Positions 26,589-33,949 of a stretch of 48,863 nt of DNA are shown here, piece after piece. Position 1 is the stretch's first letter. Each line of letters begins with the position of its first letter. The notes below the pieces were generated by a model, which was not told where the DNA came from, ran no database searches, and saw only the letters and a list, made by a program, of their open reading frames with translations. Position numbers and translations under genes: made by a program. This DNA is from Candidatus Nanoarchaeia archaeon. GTDB taxonomy: Archaea > Nanobdellota > Nanobdellia > JAQUSD01. Where the stretch lies: the NCBI GenBank assembly GCA_028715295.1, contig JAQUSD010000004.1:1-48863 (forward strand), given 5' to 3'.

Positions 26589-27044
26589 ATGATGCAAATT
26601 ATAGGAACAAATTTTACAGAAGTTTCAGCTAAAAAGAACAAACTAGAGGGAAAGGAAATACAGCTTGGCCCTGTTCAGAATAATGTGAAAATTGAGGATG
26701 TTTTTATGAGGCCTTTGAATGTAGGCTCAATTGATGAAGCAATGGTTTTTAATTACCTTTTCACATCAAAATACACTCTTGAAAAGCCAAAAGATGAAAA
26801 CCTGGGAGAAATAAACATACTCGGAGAAATTGTTATTATTGATGACAAGAAAAAAATGAAGGATACCTTAGCAGCATGGAAGAAAGACAAAAAACTTGAT
26901 GAAGCTATTATGGCTGATTTGCTTTCAGTTGCTTTGGGCAATGCACAGATTGAAGCAATTTCAATGTCAAGAAAGATTATGCTTCCTTCACCAATACCTC
27001 TGCCTCAATTTCCAAGAGGGGAACAGCCTAAAAAAGCCCAGTAA
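26589..27044 (+). CDS. conserved archaeal hypothetical protein
   Basis: 151 residues starting at ATG 26589 (or 26592); an upstream GTG at 26568 is unlikely given a CTTTAAAA element at 26551. The N-terminus (MQIIGTNFTEVSAKK) leads to beta strands, then a WKKDKKLDEAI helix and a C-terminal helix ending in the PSPIPLPQF motif. This layout is shared by a widespread uncharacterised archaeal family. A SecB-like beta fold has been suggested for some archaeal proteins of similar layout, but I cannot confirm that here. Confidence 0.62.
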   Translation: MMQIIGTNFTEVSAKKNKLEGKEIQLGPVQNNVKIEDVFMRPLNVGSIDEAMVFNYLFTSKYTLEKPKDENLGEINILGEIVIIDDKKKMKDTLAAWKKDKKLDEAIMADLLSVALGNAQIEAISMSRKIMLPSPIPLPQFPRGEQPKKAQ

Positions 27045-27074
27045 TTAATTCTCTTTATTTTTAAAATTATTTTT

Positions 27075-28250
27075 TTATTTATAAGTAAAATAAGGCATTA
27101 AATCTATTAAGAATTTAATTGATTTTAATTTTGATATTATACCTGTTTTTTTGATTTTTTCATCACGCACTCTTAAATTAGGAACATAGAGCTTGAATTC
27201 TCCATTATTAACCTCTCCAAAAGTATCAATATAACCATATTTATCAGACATTTCGTTCCAGATTTCAAGAGGTTCTTTGTTTTCTTTTTTGCTTATGATT
27301 ATTTTCTTTGGATAACCCGCTTCAAAAGCGATTAACAAGACTACATTATCTATAATAATTCCTGCTTTTTCACATTGGGAGATAAAAAATCTGTATCTTT
27401 CAAATATGTCTTCGTCAATTCCGTTTATTTTTTTCTTAAAATAATCCCATAATCCAAAACTCGGCGAAATTTTTAATGCATCGTCTTTCAATGACTGAAT
27501 TGCTATTTTTGAAAAATTAGACACTGCTTCATTTGAGTCTTTGGATTTTGCAAGACTTTCCATAAAAGGAGCCATTTTTTCAAGATTTATCTCAGCTTTA
27601 AGGAGTTTATTTCCTACATCAACAAAAGCGTCTTTGTATTTTGCCCTGTATGAAACAGGAGAATTCCTGATTTTTATGTCAATCAGCGAGTTGTCCTCTT
27701 CAAAACCCTCTATTTCAACTGTATCAGCAATTTTTTTTACAGCAGACATTGCCCCACATTCAGGGATTAATTTTATATATCCTTTTTTTAGGGAATATAA
27801 AAGTACAAGCCCAAAAGTCAGGAATTTTTCTTCAGGGGTTGTTTTATCCTTGATTTTTTCGTAAAGAATATCCGCAAACCTTACATCAACTTGTTTTATA
27901 AGTCCTGGTTCAAGTTCTTTAATCAGTTTTTCAAGTTCTTTTTTACCTTTAGGATAGTACTCCTGAAAATCAACTATAACGCCATTTTTCATTGGTTCAT
28001 AATAAACAACAATGGGCTTTTCATTTTCAACCACAACATTCATAATTGATTTTAGATTTTCTCCAAATGAGAATTCAAGTATTTTTCTTAGAACTGCAAA
28101 ATAGGGCTCTGAATCAACTACAGACATTGCAACAGGAATATTGAGCTTTTTTACTGCAAGAAATCCGTCTCTCACAAACATTTTTTGAGATATAGCAAAT
28201 TCCTTCCATGGTTCTTTTATGTTTTTTTTACACCATTCAATCCCATTCAT
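27075..28250 (-). CDS. hypothetical protein, unknown function
   Basis: 391 residues, soluble, mixed alpha/beta, without recognised motifs. It begins MNGIEWCKKNIKEPW and ends in a basic, hydrophobic tail (KSIKFLIDLMPYF) that could touch a membrane. It overlaps the DUF362 gene upstream by 4 nt (ATGA), so the two are coupled and may act together. Confidence 0.62.
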   Translation of the reverse strand: MNGIEWCKKNIKEPWKEFAISQKMFVRDGFLAVKKLNIPVAMSVVDSEPYFAVLRKILEFSFGENLKSIMNVVVENEKPIVVYYEPMKNGVIVDFQEYYPKGKKELEKLIKELEPGLIKQVDVRFADILYEKIKDKTTPEEKFLTFGLVLLYSLKKGYIKLIPECGAMSAVKKIADTVEIEGFEEDNSLIDIKIRNSPVSYRAKYKDAFVDVGNKLLKAEINLEKMAPFMESLAKSKDSNEAVSNFSKIAIQSLKDDALKISPSFGLWDYFKKKINGIDEDIFERYRFFISQCEKAGIIIDNVVLLIAFEAGYPKKIIISKKENKEPLEIWNEMSDKYGYIDTFGEVNNGEFKLYVPNLRVRDEKIKKTGIISKLKSIKFLIDLMPYFTYK

Positions 28251-29491
28251 TGTTTTGCAATCTCCATAAGTGATTTTACAATTTCAAGTTCTAGAGGTCC
28301 CCCAAGTTCTTTACATATTGTTTGAAAAAGGCTTATCCATGAATCAGTAGCAGGACACTCAATTGGTTTTTCTTCCCCTTTTGCTTTAACACCGCATTGT
28401 TTTTGTATTTTGATTATTTTTTCTCCATTTCCTGAGTAACTTGCACAGGCACAATCCCCCACAAGTATTGTAATGTCACCTTGTCTTGTTTCTCCCTTAT
28501 AGTTCCCTGAAACTATATTTATCTTTTTTTCTGAATTGCTGAAAAGATACGGAAACATCTTTGACAGAGAAATAAGAACTGAATTTGATATCCTTAATAC
28601 TGACGGACATCCGCAGTTTTCATTTGAAATATAATGTTTTATGCCCCCCACATCTTTAATCTCTTTTGAAGGTATTTTAAACCTTTTTGCCAGGTTTTCT
28701 ATTTTCTCTCCTGAAACTCTTGGATTTGATGTTCCATCCCCTAATTTTTCTCCAGCTACTATTGATTTTATATCAGAAGGTTCAATACCCATTAACTTAC
28801 AGCACACAGAATCAACTGCAATAACATCATTGCCTACAACTGAGTATCCTGTTTTTACAGGTTCTCCAAGAATGGGGCCCTCTCCTTCCATTGCAATATA
28901 GGAATCAACAATTACTAAATCAGGCTTTCTCGCTCTTACTATATCAAGAAGCTTTAAATCCAACCTTTCAAAAGAGTGGTTTGTTCTTTTATCGTTATCC
29001 CTTAGAAGTCCAAGCGAGTTTTTAATCCCGCCAGTGAATTTTGTTATACAGTGCGTTTTCATTTTAGGCATGTTTATGTATACATCACTTTCAAGAAATT
29101 CTTCAGGAAGCATTATTTTTTTTGAAAGTATGCCGTTGAATTCTTTTTCTTTATAAACACTTGATTCAAGATTTAGCATTGTGCCACCATGCCTTTCAAC
29201 ATACTCTTTTATTTTTGTCCATGAAAATGCTTTTTCTCCGTCTATCTGGGACATAGCAGTATCCCCAACATAGATTTTTTTTGCTCCTGATTTAAGGCAT
29301 TTATGCACTGCAAATCTGACTAGATCAGGATGTGTGTTGGCCAGCATGCCGATTCCAGACATAAAATTCGGCTTGATAAACACAGTATCTCCTTTATTTA
29401 CATACCTTGCCATGCCTCCAAGCAAGTCCAGAGCCTTGTTTGCTGAATCAAGCCTGTTAATTCCTTTTGAAATAGCCACTCTGCTTATCAT
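28247..29491 (-). CDS. DUF362 domain-containing protein
   Basis: 414 residues. The hallmark sequence runs from VFIKPNFMSG, through HPDLVRFAVHKCLKSGAKKIYVGDT, to INMPKMKTH and FTGGIKNSLG. These mark the DUF362 family, often found in anaerobes and frequently fused to ferredoxin domains. Here the C-terminal part instead has scattered cysteines (NCGCP, GDCACAS, QCG, ECPAT) that could hold a metal or Fe-S centre. Function is unknown; a role with Fe-S enzymes is plausible in this ferredoxin-based metabolism. First gene of a two-gene operon. Confidence 0.85.
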   Translation of the reverse strand: MISRVAISKGINRLDSANKALDLLGGMARYVNKGDTVFIKPNFMSGIGMLANTHPDLVRFAVHKCLKSGAKKIYVGDTAMSQIDGEKAFSWTKIKEYVERHGGTMLNLESSVYKEKEFNGILSKKIMLPEEFLESDVYINMPKMKTHCITKFTGGIKNSLGLLRDNDKRTNHSFERLDLKLLDIVRARKPDLVIVDSYIAMEGEGPILGEPVKTGYSVVGNDVIAVDSVCCKLMGIEPSDIKSIVAGEKLGDGTSNPRVSGEKIENLAKRFKIPSKEIKDVGGIKHYISNENCGCPSVLRISNSVLISLSKMFPYLFSNSEKKINIVSGNYKGETRQGDITILVGDCACASYSGNGEKIIKIQKQCGVKAKGEEKPIECPATDSWISLFQTICKELGGPLELEIVKSLMEIAKQ

Positions 29492-29614
29492 AGATTAGGT
29501 AATTTAATAAGAAAAAATTATTAAAGGGTTTGATAAAAAAGATTTATTTAGTATGTCTGCTTTCAGCACATTAAAAATATTTATTAATCTATCAATCATT
29601 TAGCATTAAGGTTG

Positions 29615-30988
29615 ATGTATTTGGACTATGATGTTGTTATAATTGGTGCAGGACCTGCAGGCTTGTTTGCAGGGTATACCCTTCTTGGCAAAAAAGTTGC
29701 TATAATTGAAAAAGGAAAAGCACCTCATGACAGAAACTGCCCTTTAAAGAATAATTACCATTGTGGTTGCTGTAATCCATGCAATATTATGTCAGGCGTT
29801 GGTGGGGCAGGGCTTTTTTCTGATGGAAAATTGAATTTCATACCAAAACTTGGAAAAACAAACCTTGTTAAAATACTTGGAGATGGAGAAAAAGCGAAAA
29901 AGCTTATTGAAGATACTGAAGATATATTCAATGAATTCGGCATGAATGGGGATGTCTACCCAAAAGATATGCAGAAAGCACTTGAAATCAAAAAAAAAGC
30001 TCTTAAAGAAGGAGTAGATTTGCTTCTTATTAAACAAAAGCATCTTGGTTCAGATAAACTTCCTGAGTATATCACAGAAATGATGGATTATCTTAAAAAA
30101 GGAGGTTTGGAGTTTATCCTTAATGAAGAAGTGAAAGAGTTCATTGTTGAAGATAACCAGATTAAAGGAGTCAAAACCAATAAACAGGATATTAAATCAA
30201 AATATGTTATTGCTTGTCCAGGGAGAGTTGGTGAGGGGTGGCTGTATAAGGAATGCCAGAAATTAGGGATACTGGTGAATTATAGGGGTGTTGAAATTGG
30301 AGTTAGGGTTGAAGTTCCAAATGAAATCATGGACGAAATCACTGATGTTATATATGACCCAACTTTTTTTATAAATTCAAGCTGTGATGATCAGGTAAGG
30401 ACTTTCTGCACTAATAAAGGCGGTTTTGTTTCACAGGAATATTACAAGGATTTTGTATGTGTTAACGGACACGCTGAAAAAGACAGAAAATCAAAAAACA
30501 CTAACTTTGCACTTCTTTCAAAAGTCACTCTTACTGAACCTGTGACTGATGGTTATAAGTATGGCGCAAGTATAGGACAGCTTGCAACAACAATTGGTGG
30601 TGGAAAACCTATTATTCAGAGATTTGTAGATTTAAAAAAATCAAGAAGAAGCACACCTAAAAGGCTAAGTAAAAGTTATGTTGAACCAACTCTTACGGAT
30701 GTAACTCCCGGGGATATCTCAATGGCAATGTCCAAGAGAATTGTTACAAACATAATTGAGGGGATTGAGAAACTTGATAAAGTAATCCCAGGCATAGCTT
30801 CTGATGCAACTCTGCTTTATGCTCCTGAAATTAAATTCTTTTGCAATGAAATTGAAAACGAATGTCTTAAGACAAGTATTGATGGGTTGTATGTTGCAGG
30901 AGACGGAGCTGGTGTTTCAGGGAATATAGTTAGTTCAGCAGCAACGGGTGTTCTTGCAGGAAGAAGAATTCTCGAAGAAATCAATTAA
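29615..30988 (+). CDS. FAD-dependent dehydrogenase of the COG2509 type
   Basis: 457 residues from ATG 29615; a TTG directly before it is not needed. The FAD site VVIIGAGPAGLFAGY is at residues 6-20. It is followed by a Cys-rich insert CPLKNNYHCGCCNPC, the GGAGLFSDGKLN loop, VIACPGRVGEGWL, GASIGQLATTIGGGKPI and the terminal GLYVAGDGAGVSGNIVSSAATG. The substrate of this flavoprotein family is not established. The four to five cysteines close to the flavin are typical of the family and may be redox active or bind a metal. Divergent from the DUF362 operon. Confidence 0.86.
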   Translation: MYLDYDVVIIGAGPAGLFAGYTLLGKKVAIIEKGKAPHDRNCPLKNNYHCGCCNPCNIMSGVGGAGLFSDGKLNFIPKLGKTNLVKILGDGEKAKKLIEDTEDIFNEFGMNGDVYPKDMQKALEIKKKALKEGVDLLLIKQKHLGSDKLPEYITEMMDYLKKGGLEFILNEEVKEFIVEDNQIKGVKTNKQDIKSKYVIACPGRVGEGWLYKECQKLGILVNYRGVEIGVRVEVPNEIMDEITDVIYDPTFFINSSCDDQVRTFCTNKGGFVSQEYYKDFVCVNGHAEKDRKSKNTNFALLSKVTLTEPVTDGYKYGASIGQLATTIGGGKPIIQRFVDLKKSRRSTPKRLSKSYVEPTLTDVTPGDISMAMSKRIVTNIIEGIEKLDKVIPGIASDATLLYAPEIKFFCNEIENECLKTSIDGLYVAGDGAGVSGNIVSSAATGVLAGRRILEEIN

Positions 30989-31050
30989 AATAATGCCTAT
31001 TTTTTGTTTTAGAAAACTTTTTTAATACATATGTTGATAATAAGAATATA

Positions 31051-31086
31051 ATGCAGCAAAGCTATTCAACTAAGTATAAGTGTTGA
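31051..31086 (+). CDS. possible 11-codon leader peptide (uORF)
   Basis: ATG at 31051 opens a short frame encoding MQQSYSTKYKC, ending TGA at 31084. A TTTTTAATAC element at 31019-31028 is about 27 bp upstream, which would make this the first codon of a leaderless transcript. The frame overlaps the left arm and inner stem of the leader hairpin, so its translation could affect RNA folding. Evidence is positional only. Confidence 0.35.
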   Translation: MQQSYSTKYKC

Positions 31087-31112
31087 TTTTTGTAGCTTTG
31101 CTCGTTTTTCTC
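31056..31112 (+). promoter_or_regulatory. leader hairpin with T-tract, attenuator-like
   Basis: GCAAAGCTA (31056-31064) is perfectly complementary to TAGCTTTGC (31093-31101), and an inner TCAAC (31066-31070) pairs with GTTGA (31082-31086). The stem is followed by CGTTTTTCTC, a T-rich end. The kinase Shine-Dalgarno GGTGAT begins right after, at 31113. The order short ORF, hairpin, T-tract, SD is what an attenuator would look like; function is inferred. Confidence 0.45.
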
Positions 31113-31123
31113 GGTGATTTGCG

Positions 31124-31822
31124 ATGATAAATGGGCTTAGTGATGGGACTATTGTAATTAAAATTGGGGGAAGCCAGCAGAAATCCCATGAGGATATTCT
31201 AAACCAGGCATTAAATATAAAAAAACTATATGAAGAAGGACACAAAGTTGTTGCTGTTTTGTCTGCACATAACGGCAATACAGAGGGTATTATTAAGAAT
31301 TCAGATAACCCTTGGGATTGGATAAAGGGAGAATGGTTCGCTGTTGATTATATGAGGGATTTGCTTCAAAAAGTTGGTGTTTCATGTCTCACTTTTAAGC
31401 AGAATAATGGGTTCCCCTTGATTGGAGACATAAACGCTCCGGAAGGTGTTGAAGCTAATCTTGAACATCTCATGGCTGACAACTTACCAGCACTTGTTGC
31501 TGGGTTTGGATTAATAAATTATGATGGAACTCTTAGTCTTGTGAGAAATGGTAGTGATGATGTTGCAGCAATACTTGCAAGCAAGTTAAAAAATTCAACG
31601 CTTATTTATCAAAAAGATGTTAGAGGGATATATTACCCATGGCCTGATGGTGAGCTTTTGAGAGAAGTGGATAGTTCATGGTTGTTGGATAAAGTAGAAT
31701 CTGGTGAGATTAGTAAAGTTATGAGTATGGGAGCAATTAAGGTTATACATGCTCACAGGATAAATACTCATGTGTGCAACTTAGAATACTGGCTGGACGG
31801 AACTGAAATTTACTGGAAATAA
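31124..31822 (+). CDS. aspartokinase-like amino acid kinase family protein (no ACT domain)
   Basis: 232 residues of the amino acid kinase fold: IVIKIGGSQ phosphate loop at the N-terminus, VVAVLSAHNGNTEG, a central helix region, LVRNGSDDVAAILASKL (the GSD motif of aspartokinases), YQKDVRGIYYPWPDG and SMGAIKVIHAHRI at the end. Aspartokinases phosphorylate aspartate and carry C-terminal ACT domains; here the protein stops after the kinase domain, so allosteric control must differ or the substrate is not aspartate. The start is fixed by an in-frame stop just upstream and by GGTGAT at 31113-31118. It has an unusually structured leader for this window. Confidence 0.82.
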   Translation: MINGLSDGTIVIKIGGSQQKSHEDILNQALNIKKLYEEGHKVVAVLSAHNGNTEGIIKNSDNPWDWIKGEWFAVDYMRDLLQKVGVSCLTFKQNNGFPLIGDINAPEGVEANLEHLMADNLPALVAGFGLINYDGTLSLVRNGSDDVAAILASKLKNSTLIYQKDVRGIYYPWPDGELLREVDSSWLLDKVESGEISKVMSMGAIKVIHAHRINTHVCNLEYWLDGTEIYWK

Positions 31823-31920
31823 TTTTAATTTTATCCTCACTTTTCAGCAATTTACTTAAAGATTTTCAATTCTTTAATCTCCCATATCTTCAGGAAATCT
31901 TTAAATGTCAAATAAAAGGG

Positions 31921-31964
31921 TGATTTAGAAGCTCTTTCAAAGCCGCGAATAGAGTTCTAAATCA
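31921..31964 (+). ncRNA. candidate structured RNA or DNA hairpin
   Basis: TGATTTAGAAGCTCT (31921-31935) pairs with AGAGTTCTAAATCA (31951-31964), giving 14 bp with one bulged G and a 15-nt loop that is GC-richer than its surroundings. A TTTAAATG element lies about 20 bp upstream (31900-31907), roughly where an archaeal TATA box would be. It could be a small RNA, a terminator for the kinase gene or a protein-binding cruciform. Confidence 0.35.
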
Positions 31965-32145
31965 CATCTAAAAAGTGTGTTATATTGTTTATATATTTAT
32001 TGGTTTGTTCTCACTTTAGTTTATTAATTTAACAGGTATATTTTCGCTCACTTTTTTTAAAAACCCAAAAACTAAATAATATATACTGCAATATATATTA
32101 TACATTATAATATACTCTAATATATACTTTTGATGTTATATAGTT

Positions 32146-32194
32146 AGTGATATAAAAATATGTCTCACTTGATATGTATTAAGTGATATATATC
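32146..32194. repeat. AAGTGATAT repeat cluster 1
   Basis: TAGTGATAT at 32145-32153, then TCACTT (32165-32170) and AAGTGA (32181-32186) in inverted orientation, ending in GATATATATC. The 17-mer ATTAAGTGATATATATC at 32178-32194 recurs exactly at 34066-34082. Confidence 0.5.
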
Positions 32195-32206
32195 CTGTGA
32201 AGTATA

Positions 32207-32346
32207 TGTTGGAGAATAGTTTAAAGTGTTGTTATGTTTGATGTTGGATGTGTTTAACAAGTGTTGAATATGTTGTGCTTTTATACAGAAATCTTTATAA
32301 GTTTCCTAATAGGAAATATATATGTTGAATGTGTTGGATATGTGTT
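32207..32346 (+). repeat. GTTGRATRTGTT iteron-like repeats
   Basis: Related copies are GTTGGATGTGTT (32243), GTTGAATATGTTG (32263), GTTGAATGTGTTG (32324) and GTTGGATATGTGTT (32333, overlapping), plus partial copies at 32207 and after 32368. They lie upstream of and across the predicted start of the 32381 transcript. Such arrays are usually binding sites of a regulator or a replication initiator. Confidence 0.45.
32294..32316 (+). promoter_or_regulatory. TATA box with adjacent palindromic operator
   Basis: TTTATAAG (32294-32301) is followed without a gap by TTTCCTAATAGGAAA (32302-32316), a perfect inverted repeat of 7-bp arms around one base. Transcription would begin near 32323, so a repressor bound here would block the polymerase. 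The winged-helix protein encoded at 32381 is the obvious candidate, by inference. Confidence 0.45.
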
Positions 32347-32380
32347 CAACACTTCAGCAATGGGCTTATGTTGAACTAAA

Positions 32381-33118
32381 ATGGGAATGTTGAATAAGTT
32401 GAAGGAGCTGGTTTCATCTGAAGAAGAAAATAATAAGCATCAAAAAAAGGCAAAAAACACCCCTAAAAAAGCCAAAAAAATGGCTAAATTAAAGAAAACC
32501 AAATCAGTAAAAAAAACAACAAAATCAACACAAAATCAACAGATAAACCAACAGATATTAACACAAACACAAACATTCCCAACAGTTCAACAATTACACT
32601 CACAAAATAATCAACAAACCCAACAGGAAATCCAACACTTTGACCAAAATATGCCTCAAATTGGCCAGGAAAACTATTCAGATATGGTTTCTGAATGGGA
32701 AAAACAAGTCACACTCGTAAAACAACACCCCCTTTCACAGGTTCGCGTTATAAACGCAACCCTGTTGGATACCCTGACAGAAGTGCTTAAGAGCATGGAT
32801 GGAAAGCTTACCAATCTTGGAAAGCTTGATGACATCTTGGGTATTCTTAAAGATACCAAACACTCACTTTCCCAGAAAGGTATAAGTTCAAGAAAACTTG
32901 ATGATGCAATAAAGGAAATTGAAGATATTACAATAAAGGATGAACAGGTAATTAAGATTCTTATGGAAAATGGAAAGAAGACTGCAAATGAAATTTCTAA
33001 AGAATTGGGGATTACTCGTTCGACCGCAAGTTTAAGACTTAATAAATTATATGCTTCTGGGATTCTTGATAAAAAACCCAGTGGTAAAAAAATATTTTTT
33101 GTGTATAAGTCTGATTAA
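32381..33118 (+). CDS. winged-helix transcriptional regulator with basic and Gln-rich N-terminal tail
   Basis: 245 residues. Residues 18-50 are lysine-rich with KKAKK/KKTK repeats like histone H1 tails. Residues 50-105 are Gln/Asn/Thr-rich and probably disordered. A helical segment (115-170) follows, and the last 60 residues form a MarR/ArsR-like winged helix (ILMENGKKTANEISKELGIT, then a wing DKKPSGKKIFFVYK). It likely binds DNA strongly through both tail and winged helix. It sits downstream of a palindrome and iteron-like repeats that may be its own sites. Base use in the tail is very A-rich. The second ATG (32387) could be the true start. Confidence 0.75.
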   Translation: MGMLNKLKELVSSEEENNKHQKKAKNTPKKAKKMAKLKKTKSVKKTTKSTQNQQINQQILTQTQTFPTVQQLHSQNNQQTQQEIQHFDQNMPQIGQENYSDMVSEWEKQVTLVKQHPLSQVRVINATLLDTLTEVLKSMDGKLTNLGKLDDILGILKDTKHSLSQKGISSRKLDDAIKEIEDITIKDEQVIKILMENGKKTANEISKELGITRSTASLRLNKLYASGILDKKPSGKKIFFVYKSD

Positions 33119-33212
33119 AACTTTTAATCATTGCTTAAAAGTTATATACATATGTTAGATTAAAACATTTAGGCAAAACTTAAAACATTTAAACATAAGA
33201 GTCACTCTAAGT

Positions 33213-33259
33213 AGGTAAAAATCAACGTGGAAGCTATACTCCACGGCACTTTTATGCCT
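33213..33259 (+). ncRNA. candidate small structured RNA
   Basis: AGG-TAAAA (33213-33220) pairs with TTTTA-TG-CCT (33250-33259), and inside it CGTGGA (33226-33231) pairs perfectly with TCCACG (33240-33245) around an 8-nt loop. An ATTTAAAC element at 33187-33194 would start transcription at about 33215, close to the base of the stem. There is no ORF inside. It may be a small RNA or a processed leader. Confidence 0.4.
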
Positions 33260-33294
33260 ATTTAATGGCTCTAAAATAAGGTTAATTTGTATAG

Positions 33295-33435
33295 TTCACA
33301 ACATTGTAGATAAAATTCACTTAAAATAATAACCTTGGTTAAAAAGCCAGCTTGTACCCCACTATAGTAGAAATATACACTATGTTGTGAACTTACTTCA
33401 TGGATTAATTTAAAGTTAATTCGCAACATTGTGAA
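33295..33435. promoter_or_regulatory. three operator-like sites, consensus TTCACAACATTGTGAA
   Basis: TTCACAACATTGTAGA (33295-33310, plus), TTCACAACATAGTGTA (33376-33391, minus) and TTCGCAACATTGTGAA (33420-33435, plus). The third is a near-perfect palindrome and ends 6 bp before the TATA box of the 33470 gene, a typical archaeal activator or BRE-blocking repressor position. Confidence 0.5.
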
Positions 33436-33441
33436 AAAGAA

Positions 33442-33449
33442 TATAAACC
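33442..33449 (+). promoter_or_regulatory. TATA box for the 33470 gene
   Basis: TATAAACC-type element centred 25 bp upstream of ATG 33470; predicts a leaderless mRNA. Confidence 0.5.
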
Positions 33450-33469
33450 TAAAATGACTAAAAATAGGT

Positions 33470-33949
33470 ATGGGTGAAACAGCTTTTGGAGACATAAACT
33501 GGAAGGAATATTGGAAGCACAGAAAAAATAACCTTCTTTATTGCTTTATGCAGATTGATTATAATAGATTCAGGGAATTATATAGGGACAGGGCATTTAC
33601 AATTGATTCTTTATTAGGGCTTTTGTTTAAGACACCTGAATCCAGGCTTCTTGCAAAGAACATGATTGACAAAATAGTTGAATTAAGGCTTAAAACTAAG
33701 GATGCGAATGAGGAGTATACCCTTGATTTTACTCAATTATGCGGACTTTTAGGCACTCCAAAAAGCAGTACTTGGAACGTTTATAAGGCACTTTTAAGAG
33801 CAGGGATTCTTGATAGAACCACTAAAAGAGCTCCTATAAGGCTTTCCGCAAAGTTTTCAAGCATGTTAAGGGATTTATCATACTGGTATGACCTATTTTT
33901 GGAGAGAAGCGGGTTTACAGTTCGTAATGATAAGCAGGATTTTGATTAA
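33470..33949 (+). CDS. winged-helix DNA-binding protein, unknown family
   Basis: 159 residues. The N-terminal half is helical and basic. Residues 80-130 form a helix-turn-helix with wing (DFTQLCGLLGTPKSSTWNVYK then GILDRTTKRAPIRLS). The end carries an aromatic helix (YWYDLFLERSG). It could be a local regulator acting on the TTCACAACATTGTGAA sites in front of it. A general resemblance to the 39239 protein (N-terminal helical part then winged helix) suggests related families. Confidence 0.65.
   Translation: MGETAFGDINWKEYWKHRKNNLLYCFMQIDYNRFRELYRDRAFTIDSLLGLLFKTPESRLLAKNMIDKIVELRLKTKDANEEYTLDFTQLCGLLGTPKSSTWNVYKALLRAGILDRTTKRAPIRLSAKFSSMLRDLSYWYDLFLERSGFTVRNDKQDFD

Larger units (their letters stand above)
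31823..32380 (+). other. AT-rich non-coding region, 558 bp
   Basis: No convincing gene. It holds a strong hairpin (31921-31964), AAGTGATAT-type elements (32146-32194), GTTGRATRTGTT-type repeats (32207-32346) and a 15-bp inverted repeat next to a TATA box (32294-32316), each listed separately. Between 31980 and 32160 the sequence is almost only A and T. Confidence 0.6.
33119..33469 (+). other. regulatory intergenic region, 351 bp
   Basis: No gene seen. It holds a strong stem-loop (33213-33259) and three copies of a 16-bp operator-like sequence (33295, 33376, 33420), listed separately, and ends with a TATA box (33442-33449) for the next gene. Confidence 0.6.

Noticed and set aside
31980-32160. 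Short frames in the AT-rich stretch
   Set aside because: They are a few codons long, without start signals or coding composition.
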